A DNA stretch of 64,000 nucleotides from Actinocatenispora sera (GCF_018324685.1 NZ_AP023354.1:5518001-5582000), one strand, 5' to 3'. Numbered from the stretch's first letter, positions 26,596 through 36,104 are shown. Translations and numbers: made by a program. Notes: a model not told the origin generated them from the letters alone.

Positions 26596-27534
26596 TCAGC
26601 GGAAGTGGTCCCAGCCGCCGCGGCCGGTGAACGGCTCACCGTCGACGGTCATGCCGCCGCCCGCGGCGACGCTGCCGATCACCCGCCAGTCGGCGGTCAG
26701 CACGCTGCCGGCCGGGAACGTCGCCACCAGCGCGTGGTCCTCCCCGCCGGTGAGCACCCACTCGTACGGGTCGACGCCGAGCGCGCGGGCCGCGTCCACC
26801 ATCTGCTCGGGCAGCTCGAAGAGCTCGCGCCGGACGTCGATCGCGACGCCGCTGGCATCGGCGATGTGCCCCAGATCGGCGAGCAGCCCGTCCGACACGT
26901 CGATCATCGCGGTGGCGCCCTGCCGGGCGGCGACCGGACCGCACTGGTACGGCACGAGCGGCCGCCGGTGCGCGTCCACCAGCGCGCGGGGCGACCGGAA
27001 CCCGCGGGAGAGCACGGTGAAGCCGGCCGCCGCCCAGCCGAGCCGGCCGGCCAGCGCCACCTGGTCGCCGGGCTGGGCGCCGGAGCGGGTCACCGGGCTC
27101 ACCCCGCGCAGGTCGCCGAGCGCGGTGACCGAGATGGTCAGCGTCGGGCTCGCCACCGTGTCGCCGCCGACCACGCTCGCACCGACCAGCGCCGCCTCCG
27201 CGGCGAGGCCGTCGGCGAGCTGCTCGGCCCACTCGACCGGCAGCTCCGGCGGCGCGGACAGCCCGACCACCAGCGCGGTCGGGGTGGCGCCCATCGCGGC
27301 GATGTCGGCCAGGTTCGCACCGGCGGCGCGATGCCCGACATCGGTCGCCGAGGACCAGTCGCGGCGGAAATGCCGGCCGTCGACCAGCACGTCGGTACTG
27401 ACCACGACCCGGTTGTCGGAGGTGGTCACCACGGCCGCGTCGTCCCCGGGCCCCAGCAGGCACGTCGGGCCCGGCGCCAACCGCCCGGTGACCCGCTCGA
27501 TCAGCCCGAACTCGCCCATCTCGGCAACCGTCAT
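26596..27534 (-). CDS. thiL: Thiamine-monophosphate kinase
   Basis: 312 residues. ThiL phosphorylates thiamine monophosphate to the active diphosphate. Landmarks: LGPGDDAAVV, VVVSTDVLVDGRHF, ANLADIAAMGATP, VGGDT, and the Asp-rich MIDVSDGLLADLGHIA, then TGGEDHALVATF. The start is ATG 27534 with MTVAEMGEFGLI; the later Met is an alternative. The family usually sits close to recG and ddl in actinobacteria, which fits. Transcription is divergent from the small RAM-domain gene, 181 bp apart. Confidence 0.95.
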   Translation of the reverse strand: MTVAEMGEFGLIERVTGRLAPGPTCLLGPGDDAAVVTTSDNRVVVSTDVLVDGRHFRRDWSSATDVGHRAAGANLADIAAMGATPTALVVGLSAPPELPVEWAEQLADGLAAEAALVGASVVGGDTVASPTLTISVTALGDLRGVSPVTRSGAQPGDQVALAGRLGWAAAGFTVLSRGFRSPRALVDAHRRPLVPYQCGPVAARQGATAMIDVSDGLLADLGHIADASGVAIDVRRELFELPEQMVDAARALGVDPYEWVLTGGEDHALVATFPAGSVLTADWRVIGSVAAGGGMTVDGEPFTGRGGWDHFR

Positions 27535-27715
27535 TGCCGCTCCTCCGATCGCCGGCGGTGGATGCGCGCCGCCGCCGCTGTCGGCCGCTGTCGTCGGCTT
27601 GTTCGCATCCTGCCACCTCGGGGCCAGCCCACTCCGTACGGAGGTCGACGCGGTGCGCGCTGCGTACGGTACGTTCTGTTTCGGCCGGCAGTTCCGTCGG
27701 AGGAAGGGCACCGTC

Positions 27716-27949
27716 GTGGTCCAGGCGTACATCCTCATCCAGACCGAGGTCGGCAAGACGCACGACGTGGCGACCGCGATCGGGCATGTCGACGGCGTGG
27801 TCCGGGTCGACGCGGTCACCGGACCCTACGACGTGATCGCGCTCGCCGAGAAGCACACCGTCGACGAGCTCGGCAAGGCGGTCGTCAGCAAGGTCCAGTC
27901 GGTGGACGGCATCACCCGGACCCTGACCTGCCCCGTGGTGCATCTCTAG
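27716..27949 (+). CDS. Stand-alone Lrp/AsnC ligand-binding (RAM) domain protein
   Basis: 77 residues consisting only of an alpha-beta RAM domain (AYILIQTEVGKTHDVATAIG...VDAVTGPYDVIALAEKHTVDELG...TLTCPVVH). No helix-turn-helix is present. Such stand-alone modules form ring oligomers that bind amino acids and may modulate full-length Lrp-type regulators. The GTG start 27716 is supported by GGAGGAAGG 6-8 nt upstream. It sits between thiL and DUF3515, a position conserved in actinobacteria. Given the branched-chain amino-acid genes in this region, an amino-acid ligand is plausible but unproven. Confidence 0.88.
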   Translation: MVQAYILIQTEVGKTHDVATAIGHVDGVVRVDAVTGPYDVIALAEKHTVDELGKAVVSKVQSVDGITRTLTCPVVHL

Positions 27950-28105
27950 GGTCCGCCGACCGGCCGGCGGCCGGGCACATCCGCCGACCGGGCACACGGA
28001 CTGCGAGGCGGGCCCCAACCGCACCGGCCCGAGCGCGGCGGCCGATCCGCCGGCGGGCACAATCGGCAGCCGATCCACCCGAGCTTTTCGCCGGAGGTGT
28101 CCTCG

Positions 28106-28672
28106 GTGGCCGACGCCGACTCCCGTGCCGCGGCGCGGACCGCGACGCTGATCGCCCTGCCGCTCGCCCTGATCGCCGGAGCGGTCGCGTTCTGGGCACT
28201 CGGCGGACTCGGCGGCGGCAACGGTGGCAAGCAGGCGGCCGGTTCGCCGAGCCCGCAGCCGTCCAGCACGGTACGGATGGCGGCCCCGTCGCTCGCCCCC
28301 ACCCCGACCACCGTCTGCCGGGGGCTGATCGCCCAGCTGCCCAGCAAGATCCGGTCCGCGCAGCGACGCCCGGTGTCGGCCGGTGCCGAGCAGAACGCCG
28401 CGTACGGCCAGCCGGCGCTGCGGGTGGCCTGCGGTGTCGCGGCACCGAAGGTGGCGAAGACCGCCACCGTGTACGAGCTGTCCGGTGTCTGCTACCTCGC
28501 CGCCAAGCAGCGGGACGGGTCGAGCGTGTGGACCACCGTCGACCGTACGGTGCCGGTGGCCGTCACGGTGCCCGCCTCGTACTCGGGGGCCGGGCAGTGG
28601 GCGGCGGAGTTCTCCGACACGATCGCCGGCACGGTGCCCTCGTCGGACACCGCCCCGTCCGGCTGCCACTGA
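28106..28672 (+). CDS. DUF3515-family membrane-anchored protein
   Basis: 188 residues. One N-terminal transmembrane segment (TLIALPLALIAGAVAFWALGG) anchors an extracytoplasmic domain with the DUF3515 look: VCRGLIAQLP...ACG, GVCYLAAKQ, DRTVPVAVTVPA and a terminal Cys. Three or four conserved cysteines probably form disulfides. The family is found next to ddl in actinobacteria, as in M. tuberculosis (Rv2980), but has no known function. GTG 28106 is chosen because GGAGG lies 8 nt upstream; the GTG at 28097 overlaps that site. It converges on ddl. Confidence 0.8.
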   Translation: MADADSRAAARTATLIALPLALIAGAVAFWALGGLGGGNGGKQAAGSPSPQPSSTVRMAAPSLAPTPTTVCRGLIAQLPSKIRSAQRRPVSAGAEQNAAYGQPALRVACGVAAPKVAKTATVYELSGVCYLAAKQRDGSSVWTTVDRTVPVAVTVPASYSGAGQWAAEFSDTIAGTVPSSDTAPSGCH

Positions 28673-28769
28673 CCGCCCCGGGCGCGCACCCGCCGGCGCC
28701 GGGCCGGCGTTACCGGATCGCGCGCGCCGGCGCCGGGCGGTACCGGACCGGGTGGCGCCGGACGAACCG

Positions 28770-29879
28770 TCAGCCGTGCTCGGCGCGGCGGTGCAGCGCG
28801 GTACGGATCAGCCGGGAGATCAGCTTCGGGTAGTCCAGGCCGCTTCGGGCCCACATCTTCGGGAACGCCGACGCGGCGGTGAAACCTGGCATCGTGTTGA
28901 TCTCGTTGACCACCACGTCCAGTTCGGGCGTGACGAAGAAGTCGACCCGGGCCAGGCCGGCGCAGTCCAGCGCGGTGAACGCGCGGCACGCGGTCCGCCG
29001 GACCTCGTCGATCACGTGCTCAGGCAGTCGCGGCGGGATGTCCAGCTCCGGCTCGTCGAGGTACTTGGCCTCCAGGTCGTACCAGCTGTGCCGGGAGTCG
29101 ATGTGCACCTCGGCCGGCAGGCTCGCCTCCGGCTCCCCGCCGTACTCGCCCTCCAGCACGCCGCACTCGACCTCGCGGACGCCGGTGAACGCGGCCTCCA
29201 CCAGTACCTTCGAGTCGATCTCGCGGGCGGTGGCGATCGCCGCCGGCAGCTGCGCCCAGTCGTCGACCCGGGTGATGCCGACCGAGGAGCCGGCCCGGGA
29301 CGGCTTGACGAACACCGGCAGGCCGAGCCGGTCCATGTCGGCATCGGCCAGCGACTGACCGGCGCGCAGCACCGCGTACTCGCCCACCCGCAGGCCGTCG
29401 GCGGCCAGCAGCTTCTTGGTGAACTCCTTGTCCATGCAGGCCGCCGAGGCGAACACGCCGGCACCCACGTAGGGCAGCCCGGCCATCTCCAGCAGCCCCT
29501 GGATGGTCCCGTCCTCGCCGTACGCGCCGTGCAGGACCGGCAGCACCACATCCACGTCCGCCAGGGCCGCGGCGCCCTGCGCCGGGTCCAGCGCCACGAT
29601 CCGGCCGCCGGAGCCGGCCGGCAGCGCCACCTCCGTACCGGCACCGTCGGTGATCTCCGGGAACTGCCGGCCGCGGATCGCCAGCTCGCTCGGATCACCG
29701 TCGGTGAGCAGCCAGCGGCCCTGCCGGGTGATGCCCACCGGCACCACCTCGAACTCGTCCGAGTCGATCGCCGACAGCACGCTGCCGGCGCTGACCGCGG
29801 ACACGGCATGCTCGCTGCTGCGACCGCCGAACACGACGGCGACGCGTGGTCTGCGTGGCGTAGTCACGCCCCCGGACAT
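28770..29879 (-). CDS. ddl: D-alanine-D-alanine ligase
   Basis: 369 residues, ATP-grasp fold. Ddl makes the D-Ala-D-Ala dipeptide for peptidoglycan. Visible: [15 protein letters not shown] (nucleotide/substrate loop), [59 protein letters not shown], and [11 protein letters not shown] with the metal-binding Asn/Glu. The start is ATG 29879; an in-frame GTG five codons on (VTTPRRPRV) is an alternative with a better-placed G-rich site. The upstream region is shared with the universal stress gene and contains the DosR-type palindrome. Confidence 0.95.
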   Translation of the reverse strand: MSGGVTTPRRPRVAVVFGGRSSEHAVSAVSAGSVLSAIDSDEFEVVPVGITRQGRWLLTDGDPSELAIRGRQFPEITDGAGTEVALPAGSGGRIVALDPAQGAAALADVDVVLPVLHGAYGEDGTIQGLLEMAGLPYVGAGVFASAACMDKEFTKKLLAADGLRVGEYAVLRAGQSLADADMDRLGLPVFVKPSRAGSSVGITRVDDWAQLPAAIATAREIDSKVLVEAAFTGVREVECGVLEGEYGGEPEASLPAEVHIDSRHSWYDLEAKYLDEPELDIPPRLPEHVIDEVRRTACRAFTALDCAGLARVDFFVTPELDVVVNEINTMPGFTAASAFPKMWARSGLDYPKLISRLIRTALHRRAEHG

Positions 29880-29960
29880 TACTCGACGTGCTCGCCACGA
29901 CAGCGACGGATCGGACGATCCCACCACCTCGGGGCGGCCCGGTCACGACCGGTTGCGGGT

Positions 29961-29978
29961 CCGGGACCAAGGTCCCGG
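29961..29978 (+). promoter_or_regulatory. DosR/DevR-type operator upstream of the stress-protein/regulator genes
   Basis: An 18-bp palindrome CCGGGACC-AA-GGTCCCGG. Its core GGGACC-AA-GGTCCC fits the GGGAC(N4)GTCCC pattern of the mycobacterial DosR box (TTSGGGACTWWAGTCCCSAA). It lies 103 bp before the stress-protein ATG, and the gene after that encodes a close DosR-like regulator. It could equally act on divergent ddl. Confidence 0.65.
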
Positions 29979-30081
29979 CCGAGGTGAACCTTGGCACCTG
30001 GTACGGCCCCGGTGCCCGATTGTTGACTGGAGGTCATTGTCGCCGTCGGGCTCGGGGGGTCGGGCCGAGGAGGTCGTCGCC

Positions 30082-30636
30082 ATGGCAGCGTCCGGTACCG
30101 GTGTGATCGTGGTCGGGGTGGACGGCTCACCCACCTCGATCGCCGCGCTGCGCTGGGCCGCCGTCGAGGCGTCCCGGCGGGCCGGGCGGCTGCTCGCGGT
30201 CCGGGCGGTCGGCGGCGGCGAGCCGACCGCGCAGCTCGCCGCCGAGCACGCCGTGCTGTCCGCCTCGGTCCGCGCGGCGCTCGGCGTCGAGCCGGAGGTA
30301 CCGGTGGTGGAGCGGATCATCGCGGCGCCGCCGCACCAGGCGCTGCTGTCCGCGGCCCGGGGCGCGGACCTGATCGTCGTCGGCTCCCGCGGCCACTCCG
30401 GGCTGCTCGGCCGCATCCTGGGTTCCACCGCGATCTCGGTGGCCCGTACCGCGTCGGTGCCGGTGGTGGTGGTGCCGGCAGCGGATACTCCGGACGAGCA
30501 GGACGATTCGGACCCGACCGAGCAGGCGGGCGCGGACTCCACCGGTCCCGGCGCCGGCTCGCTCGCCGACCCGGCACCGCCGCACCCGTTCGCCCCCGTA
30601 CCGCCCCGCCGCAGGCCGGGGCAGGCCGTACGCTGA
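30082..30636 (+). CDS. Universal stress protein (UspA family)
   Basis: 184 residues. One USP domain (residues ~5-140) carries the ATP-binding signature: VVGVDGS at the start and GxxGxxG-(S/T) at [35 protein letters not shown]. Such ATP-binding USPs are among the most induced members of DosR regulons. A ~45-residue acidic/Pro-rich tail follows. ATG 30082 is preceded by GAGGAGG. The next gene, a DosR-like regulator, begins 4 bp after its stop, so they share an mRNA. Confidence 0.9.
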   Translation: MAASGTGVIVVGVDGSPTSIAALRWAAVEASRRAGRLLAVRAVGGGEPTAQLAAEHAVLSASVRAALGVEPEVPVVERIIAAPPHQALLSAARGADLIVVGSRGHSGLLGRILGSTAISVARTASVPVVVVPAADTPDEQDDSDPTEQAGADSTGPGAGSLADPAPPHPFAPVPPRRRPGQAVR

Positions 30637-30640
30637 CCGT

Positions 30641-31282
30641 GTGATCCGGGTCTTCCTGCTCGACGACCATGAACTCGTCCGACGTGGTCTGATCGATCTG
30701 CTCGCCGGCGAGCCGGACGTCGAGATCGCCGGCGAGGCGGGTACCGCCCGGCAGGCGCTCGACCGGGTACCGGCGGTGCGCCCCGACGTGGCCATCCTGG
30801 ACGTGCGGCTGCCCGACGGCGACGGCGTCGAGGTCTGCCGGGACCTGCGCAGCCAGCTCCCCGCACTACGCTGCCTGATCCTCACCTCGTACAACGACGA
30901 CGATGCGCTGGTGCGGGCGGTACTGGCCGGCGCGTCCGGGTACGTGCTGAAGGACATCATCGGCAACGACCTGGTCGACGCGGTACGCACGGTCGCCGCC
31001 GGCGGTTCGCTGCTGGACCCGACGGCGGCCGGCGCGCTGATGGAGGCGATGCGACGCCGCTCGGACCCGGACGACCCGCTGGCCGACCTGACCACGCAGG
31101 AACGCAACATCCTGCGGCTGATCGGCGACGGCCTGACCAACCGGCAGATCGGTGAACGGCTGTTCCTGGCCGAGAAGACCGTCAAGAACTACGTCTCGAA
31201 CGTGTTCACCAAGCTGGGGCTCAACCGCCGCACCCAGGCCGCGGTGCTCGCCACCCGGATCTGGCCACGCCCCGAACGCTGA
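30641..31282 (+). CDS. DosR/DevR-like NarL-family response regulator
   Basis: 213 residues. The receiver domain has Asp8/Asp9, the phospho-acceptor Asp54 (ILDVRLPDG), Thr82 and Lys104 (VLKDI), the same numbering as mycobacterial DosR. The linker [22 protein letters not shown] and the LuxR-type recognition helix [19 protein letters not shown] are also DosR-like, as is [10 protein letters not shown]. By family it activates genes under hypoxia or NO after phosphorylation by DevS/DosT. GTG start, 4 bp after the stress-protein stop. It converges on the cognate-looking kinase at 31325-33016. A DosR-type palindrome precedes the operon, suggesting autoregulation. Confidence 0.85.
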   Translation: MIRVFLLDDHELVRRGLIDLLAGEPDVEIAGEAGTARQALDRVPAVRPDVAILDVRLPDGDGVEVCRDLRSQLPALRCLILTSYNDDDALVRAVLAGASGYVLKDIIGNDLVDAVRTVAAGGSLLDPTAAGALMEAMRRRSDPDDPLADLTTQERNILRLIGDGLTNRQIGERLFLAEKTVKNYVSNVFTKLGLNRRTQAAVLATRIWPRPER

Positions 31283-31324
31283 GCCTCCCGGCGCCACGCC
31301 GTGCCACGGGTCGGCGGCGGTCTC

Positions 31325-33016
31325 CTAGGCGTGCAGAGGCACCTGCCAGACGACGATGGTGCCGCCGCCCGCCCGGGCCTCGGCGGTCATCTCCCCGCCC
31401 AGCGACAGCGCCCGCTCCGCCAGGTTGCGCAGCCCGCTTCGACGGCCCCCGTCGGGCAGCCCGACGCCGTTGTCCGCCACGCTCAGCCGCAGCTGGCCCG
31501 ATCCGACCGTGAGCTCCACGTCGGCCCGGCCGGCCCGGGCGTGCCGGGCCACGTTGGCAAGCAGTTCCCGCACCACGGCGACCAGGTGCTCGCGCAGCCG
31601 TACCGGCAGCTCGATGTCGGGGGTGAGGTCGAACCGGACGCTCGGCGCGAAGCCGAGCGCGTCGGCGGCCTGGTCGGTGACCGACAGCAGCGCCGACCGC
31701 ACGTCCTCGACGGTGCCGGCCGGCGGCTCCTCCAGCTGGTAGATCGTGGCGCGGATCTGGCGCACCGTCTCGTCCAGCTCGCCGACCGCGCGCAGCAGCC
31801 GTTCCTGCACCTCCGGCAGGACCACCATCCGGGCGGTGCCCTGCAGCAGCATGCCGGTGGCGAACACCCGCTGGATCACCTGGTCGTGCAGGTCGTGCGC
31901 GATGCGCTCGCGGTCGGCGTACAGCGCGACCTGCTCGCGCCAGGTGCGTTCCCGGGCCAGCCGCAGCGCCACCGCCGCCTGGCTGGCGAACGTCTCCAGC
32001 ATCCGCAACGCCACGGTCGGGAACGGCGGCCGGCCGCGGAGCCGGCTGACCATCACCACACCGAGCGCGTCGTCGGCCAGCCCCAGCGGTACCAGCGCGC
32101 ACGGGCCGACCGGCGGCAGCGTGTCGGACAGCCACGGCGCCCGCCGCGTGTCCTCCCACATGTCCGGCACCACCACCGGGGTACCGGAGCGGAACACGTC
32201 ACCGGCCCGCGACGCGTCCATCGGCAGCACCCGCCCCAGCGTGCTGTCTGCCTCCACCCCGTCGGCGGTACGGATCACCATGTGCTCGCGGGTCTGGTCG
32301 ACGTGGAACACCACGGCGAAGTCGGCGTCGGTCAACCGCCGGGCGGTACGGATGATCGTGGTGAGCTGGCTGTCCGGGTCGGTCCCGGCGAGCAGATGGT
32401 GGGTCAGCCCGTAGTTCGCCGCGAGCCAGCGCTCCTGTTCCCGGCTCGTTTCGTACCTCCGTGCGTTGAGCAGCGCGATCGACGCGGCCGCGGCGAACAG
32501 TGCGAGCAGGCTCTCGTCGTCGGAGTCGAACGGCTTCCCGTCCCGCCGGTCGGCGAGGTAGAGGCTGCCGAGGTTGCGGCGCCCGTCGCCGATCGGTACC
32601 CCGAGGAAGGAGCGCATCGGCGGGTGGTGTGGGGGGAAGCCGGTCGAGGCCGGGTGCCGGCCGATGTCGTCGACCCGCAGCGGTCCGGAACGGCGGCGCG
32701 GCTCGCCGAGCAGCCCGTGGCCGTCCGGGAACGCGCCGATCCGGGCGGCCTGCTCGGCGCTGATCCCGGTCCACACGAAGTGCTCCAGCCGGCCGTCGGT
32801 GCCGCGCACCCCGAGCGCGCCGTAGCGGGCGCCGATCTGTTCGGCGGCGAGGTCGATGACCCGCTGCAGCACCACCGACAGGTCCAGCTCACCGGCGATC
32901 GCCACCATCGCGACCAGCAGTTCGACGAACCGCCCGCGGCGTCGGGAGCGGTTCGTGTCGCCGGGCAGCCCGCCGGGCGGACCGCCCTGCGCTCCACCGT
33001 CCGGCGAGTCACTCAT
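31325..33016 (-). CDS. DevS/DosS-like GAF-domain sensor histidine kinase
   Basis: 563 residues: two GAF domains (residues ~45-190 and ~215-355), then HisKA_3 with ERIAHDLHDQVIQR (phospho-His probably His377) and an HATPase domain (ELLANVARHA, VADNGVGLPDGG). GAF-A contains HPASTGFPPHHPPMRSFLGV, closely matching the region that holds the heme-ligand His of DosS, so His131 may bind heme. No transmembrane helix, hence cytosolic. The likely partner is the convergent regulator 42 bp away. It follows metB by 12 bp and may be cotranscribed with plsC-gpsA-metB, which is unusual. Confidence 0.88.
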   Translation of the reverse strand: MSDSPDGGAQGGPPGGLPGDTNRSRRRGRFVELLVAMVAIAGELDLSVVLQRVIDLAAEQIGARYGALGVRGTDGRLEHFVWTGISAEQAARIGAFPDGHGLLGEPRRRSGPLRVDDIGRHPASTGFPPHHPPMRSFLGVPIGDGRRNLGSLYLADRRDGKPFDSDDESLLALFAAAASIALLNARRYETSREQERWLAANYGLTHHLLAGTDPDSQLTTIIRTARRLTDADFAVVFHVDQTREHMVIRTADGVEADSTLGRVLPMDASRAGDVFRSGTPVVVPDMWEDTRRAPWLSDTLPPVGPCALVPLGLADDALGVVMVSRLRGRPPFPTVALRMLETFASQAAVALRLARERTWREQVALYADRERIAHDLHDQVIQRVFATGMLLQGTARMVVLPEVQERLLRAVGELDETVRQIRATIYQLEEPPAGTVEDVRSALLSVTDQAADALGFAPSVRFDLTPDIELPVRLREHLVAVVRELLANVARHARAGRADVELTVGSGQLRLSVADNGVGLPDGGRRSGLRNLAERALSLGGEMTAEARAGGGTIVVWQVPLHA

Positions 33017-33028
33017 CGACGCAGTGTG

Positions 33029-34360
33029 TCATCCGCCGCCCAGCCCGGCGCGGAGATCGTCGATCAGGTCCGCCGGGTCCTCACAGCCCACGGACAGCCT
33101 GATCAGTCCGGCCGGTACCGGGTCACCGAACTGGGCACGCCGGTCCGCCGAGGAGTGCAGCCCGCCGAAGCTGGTGGCGTTCGCGACCAGCTTCGTGGCC
33201 CGCAGGAACGCCGTCGCCGCGGCCTCGCCGGCCAGCTCGAACGTGACCAGGCCGGGCAGCCGGGTCAGCTGCCGGCGGGCCAGCGGGTCCAGCCCCGGCC
33301 AGCGCAGCCCGGTGACCTCGGGCCGGCCGGCCAGGAACTCCACCACCGCGGCGGCGTTGGCCTCCTGCCGGGCGAGCCGCAGTTCCAGGGTGGCCAGCGA
33401 CCGGTGCGCGAGCCACGCCTCGAACGGGCCGCAGATCGCCCCGGTCATCGCCCGCCAGTCGCGCAGCCGTCCGGCGAGCCGCGGGTCGGCGGTGGCGACG
33501 TAGCCGAGCACCAGGTCGGAGTGGCCGGTCAACGCCTTGGTACCGGACGCCACCACCACGTCGGCACCCAGCGCCAGCGGCCGCTGCCCCAGCGGCGTCG
33601 CGGTCGTGTTGTCCACGGCGAGCACGGCACCCAGATCACGCGATGCGGCCGCGACCTCGGCGATGTCGCAGACGGCCAGCCCCGGGTTCGCCGGTGTCTC
33701 CAGCAGCACCAGCCGCGGCGCCAGCTCGGCCAGCTCGTACGGGCCGGACGTCGGCACCGTGTGCACCGTGACGCCCCGGTTGGCCAGGACCGTGCCGGCG
33801 AACTCGCGGACCTTGAAGTAGCCGTCGGAGGGCAGCAGCACCGTGTCACCCGCGGTGAGGGTGGCGAGCAGCAGCCCGGTGATGGCCGCCATGCCGGAGG
33901 CGAACGCGACGGCCTCGCCGCCCTCCAGCTCGCCGATCGCCGCCTCCAGCGCGCGCACGGTCGGGTTGTCGGTCCGCCCGTAGGCGTCGGCGCCGTCCGG
34001 CCCCTCGGCGGCCAGGTGGTACGGCGCGGCCAGGACCGGGCCGGCCCGGAACGGCGCACCGGGCGTCGCGGCCGGCTCGCCCGCGTGCACCACCCGGGTC
34101 GCGTCCCGCCAGCCCGCCGCGCCCGCGCCGCCGGACCCGCCGGCCGGGGCGGCCGGCTCCGGCTGACCGGAGCGGTCCACCCGATCGGGCCGGTCCGACT
34201 GCTCGAGTCGGCTCGCGTGATCGGGCCGGTCCGGCTGCTCGGATCGGGACGCGTGATCGGGCCGGTCCGACTGCTCGAGTCGGCCCGCGTGATCGGGCTG
34301 GTCCGGCTGCTCGGATCGGGACGCGTGATCGGATCGGTCCGGCTGCTCGATGCGGTCCAT
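33029..34360 (-). CDS. Cys/Met-metabolism PLP enzyme (cystathionine gamma-synthase/lyase type) with repeat N-terminus
   Basis: 443 residues. The enzyme body starts around WRDATRVVHAGE (residue ~84) and shows AYGRTDNPTVRALE, ASGMAAITGLLLA, the PLP-Asp region LAVDNTTATP, the PLP-binding Lys in SGTKALTGHSD, and GGLHSSADRR. It catalyses gamma-elimination or replacement on cystathionine/homoserine esters. The first ~75 residues form five copies of a 12-residue Asp/Gln/Arg/His repeat (EQxDRPDHASR) absent from typical members. ATG 34360 overlaps the gpsA stop by one base (TGATG); a GTG after the repeat could be the true start, leaving the array noncoding. Synthase versus lyase cannot be settled. Confidence 0.82.
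   Translation of the reverse strand: MDRIEQPDRSDHASRSEQPDQPDHAGRLEQSDRPDHASRSEQPDRPDHASRLEQSDRPDRVDRSGQPEPAAPAGGSGGAGAAGWRDATRVVHAGEPAATPGAPFRAGPVLAAPYHLAAEGPDGADAYGRTDNPTVRALEAAIGELEGGEAVAFASGMAAITGLLLATLTAGDTVLLPSDGYFKVREFAGTVLANRGVTVHTVPTSGPYELAELAPRLVLLETPANPGLAVCDIAEVAAASRDLGAVLAVDNTTATPLGQRPLALGADVVVASGTKALTGHSDLVLGYVATADPRLAGRLRDWRAMTGAICGPFEAWLAHRSLATLELRLARQEANAAAVVEFLAGRPEVTGLRWPGLDPLARRQLTRLPGLVTFELAGEAAATAFLRATKLVANATSFGGLHSSADRRAQFGDPVPAGLIRLSVGCEDPADLIDDLRAGLGGG
34183..34358. repeat. 36-bp minisatellite (five copies) at the 5' end of the PLP-enzyme gene
   Basis: Copies begin GATCGG at 34183, 34219, 34255, 34291 and 34327, exactly 36 bp apart. Copies alternate between a CTGCTCGAGTCGG and a CTGCTCGGATCGGG version, so the higher-order unit is 72 bp, a sign of recent pairwise expansion. 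The period keeps the reading frame. Confidence 0.9.
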
Positions 34361-35364
34361 CACTCGGCCTTCATGTCGCGGCTCATCAGCTCCCGCACCG
34401 CCACCGACGGCGGTACCTGCTCGTAGCAGACCCGCTCGACCTGCTCGGTGATCGGCATCTCCACGTGGTACCGGTGCGCCAGGTCGCGGATCGACCGGCA
34501 GCTCTTGACCCCCTCGGCGGTCTGCCGGGTGGCGCGCTGCGCGGCGGCCAGGCTGTCGCCGCGACCGAGGTACTCGCCGAAGCGGTGGTTGCGCGACAGC
34601 GGCGACGAGCAGGTGGCGACCAGGTCGCCCAGCCCGGCCAGGCCGGAGAACGTGCGCGGGTCGGCGCCGAGCCGCTCCCCCAGCCGGGACGTCTCGGCCA
34701 GCCCGCGGGTGATCAGCGTCGCCTTGGTGTTGTCGCCCAGCCCCAGCCCGGAGGCCATCCCGTACGCCAGCGCGATGACGTTCTTGACCGCGCCGCCGAT
34801 CTCCGCGCCGACCACGTCGGTGTTGGTGTACGGCCGGAAGTACGGCGCCGCCACCGCTCGCTGCACCAGCTCGGCGCGGTCCAGGTCGGTACAGGCGACC
34901 ACGGCCGCGGTCGGCTGCCCGTGCGCGATCTCCGGCGCCAGGTTCGGCCCGGTCACCACCACGACCTGATCGGTCGGGATGCCGGTGACCTCGGCGATCA
35001 CCTCGCTCATCCGCAGCAGCGTGTTCAGCTCGATGCCCTTGGCCAGGCTGACCACGCTCGCGGCCGGGTCGAGCAGCGGCTTCCAGGCGACCAGGTTGTC
35101 GCGCAGTGCCTGGCTGGGCGTGGCGAGCACCACCAGGTCGGCGCCGTCCAGCGCGACCGCCGGGTCGGTGGTGGCGCGCACCGCGTCCGGCAGGCGCACC
35201 TCGGGCACGTAGTCCGGGTTGGTGTGGCTGTCGTTGATCGCGTCGGCGACCTGCGCCCGGCGGGCGAGGATGCGCACCTCGCGACCGGCGTCGGCGAGCA
35301 CCTTGCCGAACGTGGTACCCCAGGAGCCGGCGCTGAGCACCGCCGCGCGCTTGATCTCGGTCAT
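34360..35364 (-). CDS. gpsA: Glycerol-3-phosphate dehydrogenase [NAD(P)+]
   Basis: 334 residues. It reduces dihydroxyacetone phosphate to sn-glycerol-3-phosphate for phospholipids. Seen: N-terminal Rossmann loop [31 protein letters not shown], the catalytic Lys region [35 protein letters not shown], and [12 protein letters not shown]. The first Gly of the usual GAGSWG motif is Ser here, a mild deviation. ATG 35364 overlaps the plsC stop by 4 bp, and its stop overlaps the next ATG. plsC-gpsA-metB is thus a coupled unit; supply of glycerol-3-phosphate and its acylation are linked. Confidence 0.95.
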   Translation of the reverse strand: MTEIKRAAVLSAGSWGTTFGKVLADAGREVRILARRAQVADAINDSHTNPDYVPEVRLPDAVRATTDPAVALDGADLVVLATPSQALRDNLVAWKPLLDPAASVVSLAKGIELNTLLRMSEVIAEVTGIPTDQVVVVTGPNLAPEIAHGQPTAAVVACTDLDRAELVQRAVAAPYFRPYTNTDVVGAEIGGAVKNVIALAYGMASGLGLGDNTKATLITRGLAETSRLGERLGADPRTFSGLAGLGDLVATCSSPLSRNHRFGEYLGRGDSLAAAQRATRQTAEGVKSCRSIRDLAHRYHVEMPITEQVERVCYEQVPPSVAVRELMSRDMKAE

Positions 35365-36104
35365 CGTCCGCCTTCGCCGTCGGGGGTGGCCGGCCGCTTC
35401 GGCGGCCATGCGTACAGCTGCTCGGGTGGCTGCTCGTCGCGAAGCTCGGTGAGCAGCTCCCGGATGCGGTACATGATCGCGTCGGACAGGCCGCTGAGGA
35501 CGGTGCGGTCCGGCTCACCGCCGGCGGCCCGCTCCCGCCAGTCGGACAGGTCCATCGGCGGGCCGGCCAGCACGCTGACCGGGGTACGCGGCCGGGGCCG
35601 CACGCTGTGCGCGACCGGATCCTGGAGTCGCTGCGCGCCCCACTGCGCCACCGGGATCACCGGTGCACCGGTGGCCAGCGCCAGCCGGGCCACGCCGGTA
35701 CGGCCGTGCATCGGCCAGAAGTCCGGGTCACGGGTGGTGGTGCCCTCGGGGTACACCACGACGACGTCGCCGTCGCGCAGCGCCGCGGCCGCCTCGTCCA
35801 CCGAGCGGGCCGCGTCGATGCTGCCCCGGTGCACCGGGATCTGGCCGGTACTGCGCAGCGCCGGGCCCATCAGCGGCACCTGCAGCACGCTCGCCTTGGT
35901 CAGGAACCGCGGCACCCGGCCCGTCGCGTACACGAAGCGGGCCATCACCATCGGATCGACCTGGGAGATGTGGTTCGCGGCGACGATCGCGCCGCCGGCG
36001 GCGGGGATGTGCTCGGCGCCCTGCCAGGTGTGCCGGCTGAAGACCGTGAGCGTGGAGTTGATCACCCCCATGCCGATCCGCACCCAGAAACCTCGACGCG
36101 CCAC
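35361..36104 (-). CDS. plsC: 1-acyl-sn-glycerol-3-phosphate acyltransferase
   Basis: 247 residues. Acyltransferase motif I NHISQVD (HxxxxD), motif II around [25 protein letters not shown], motif [12 protein letters not shown] and a Pro-containing motif IV (PVIPVAQWG) are all present. It adds the second acyl chain to lysophosphatidic acid at the membrane. The GTG start at 36104 has GGGGAGG 5 nt upstream. It leads the plsC-gpsA-metB operon. Confidence 0.93.
   Translation of the reverse strand: MARRGFWVRIGMGVINSTLTVFSRHTWQGAEHIPAAGGAIVAANHISQVDPMVMARFVYATGRVPRFLTKASVLQVPLMGPALRSTGQIPVHRGSIDAARSVDEAAAALRDGDVVVVYPEGTTTRDPDFWPMHGRTGVARLALATGAPVIPVAQWGAQRLQDPVAHSVRPRPRTPVSVLAGPPMDLSDWRERAAGGEPDRTVLSGLSDAIMYRIRELLTELRDEQPPEQLYAWPPKRPATPDGEGGR

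Noticed and set aside
34183-34358. Regularly spaced 36-bp repeats considered as a CRISPR array
   Set aside because: Units are contiguous with no spacers, and no cas gene is in the window. The array is a minisatellite.
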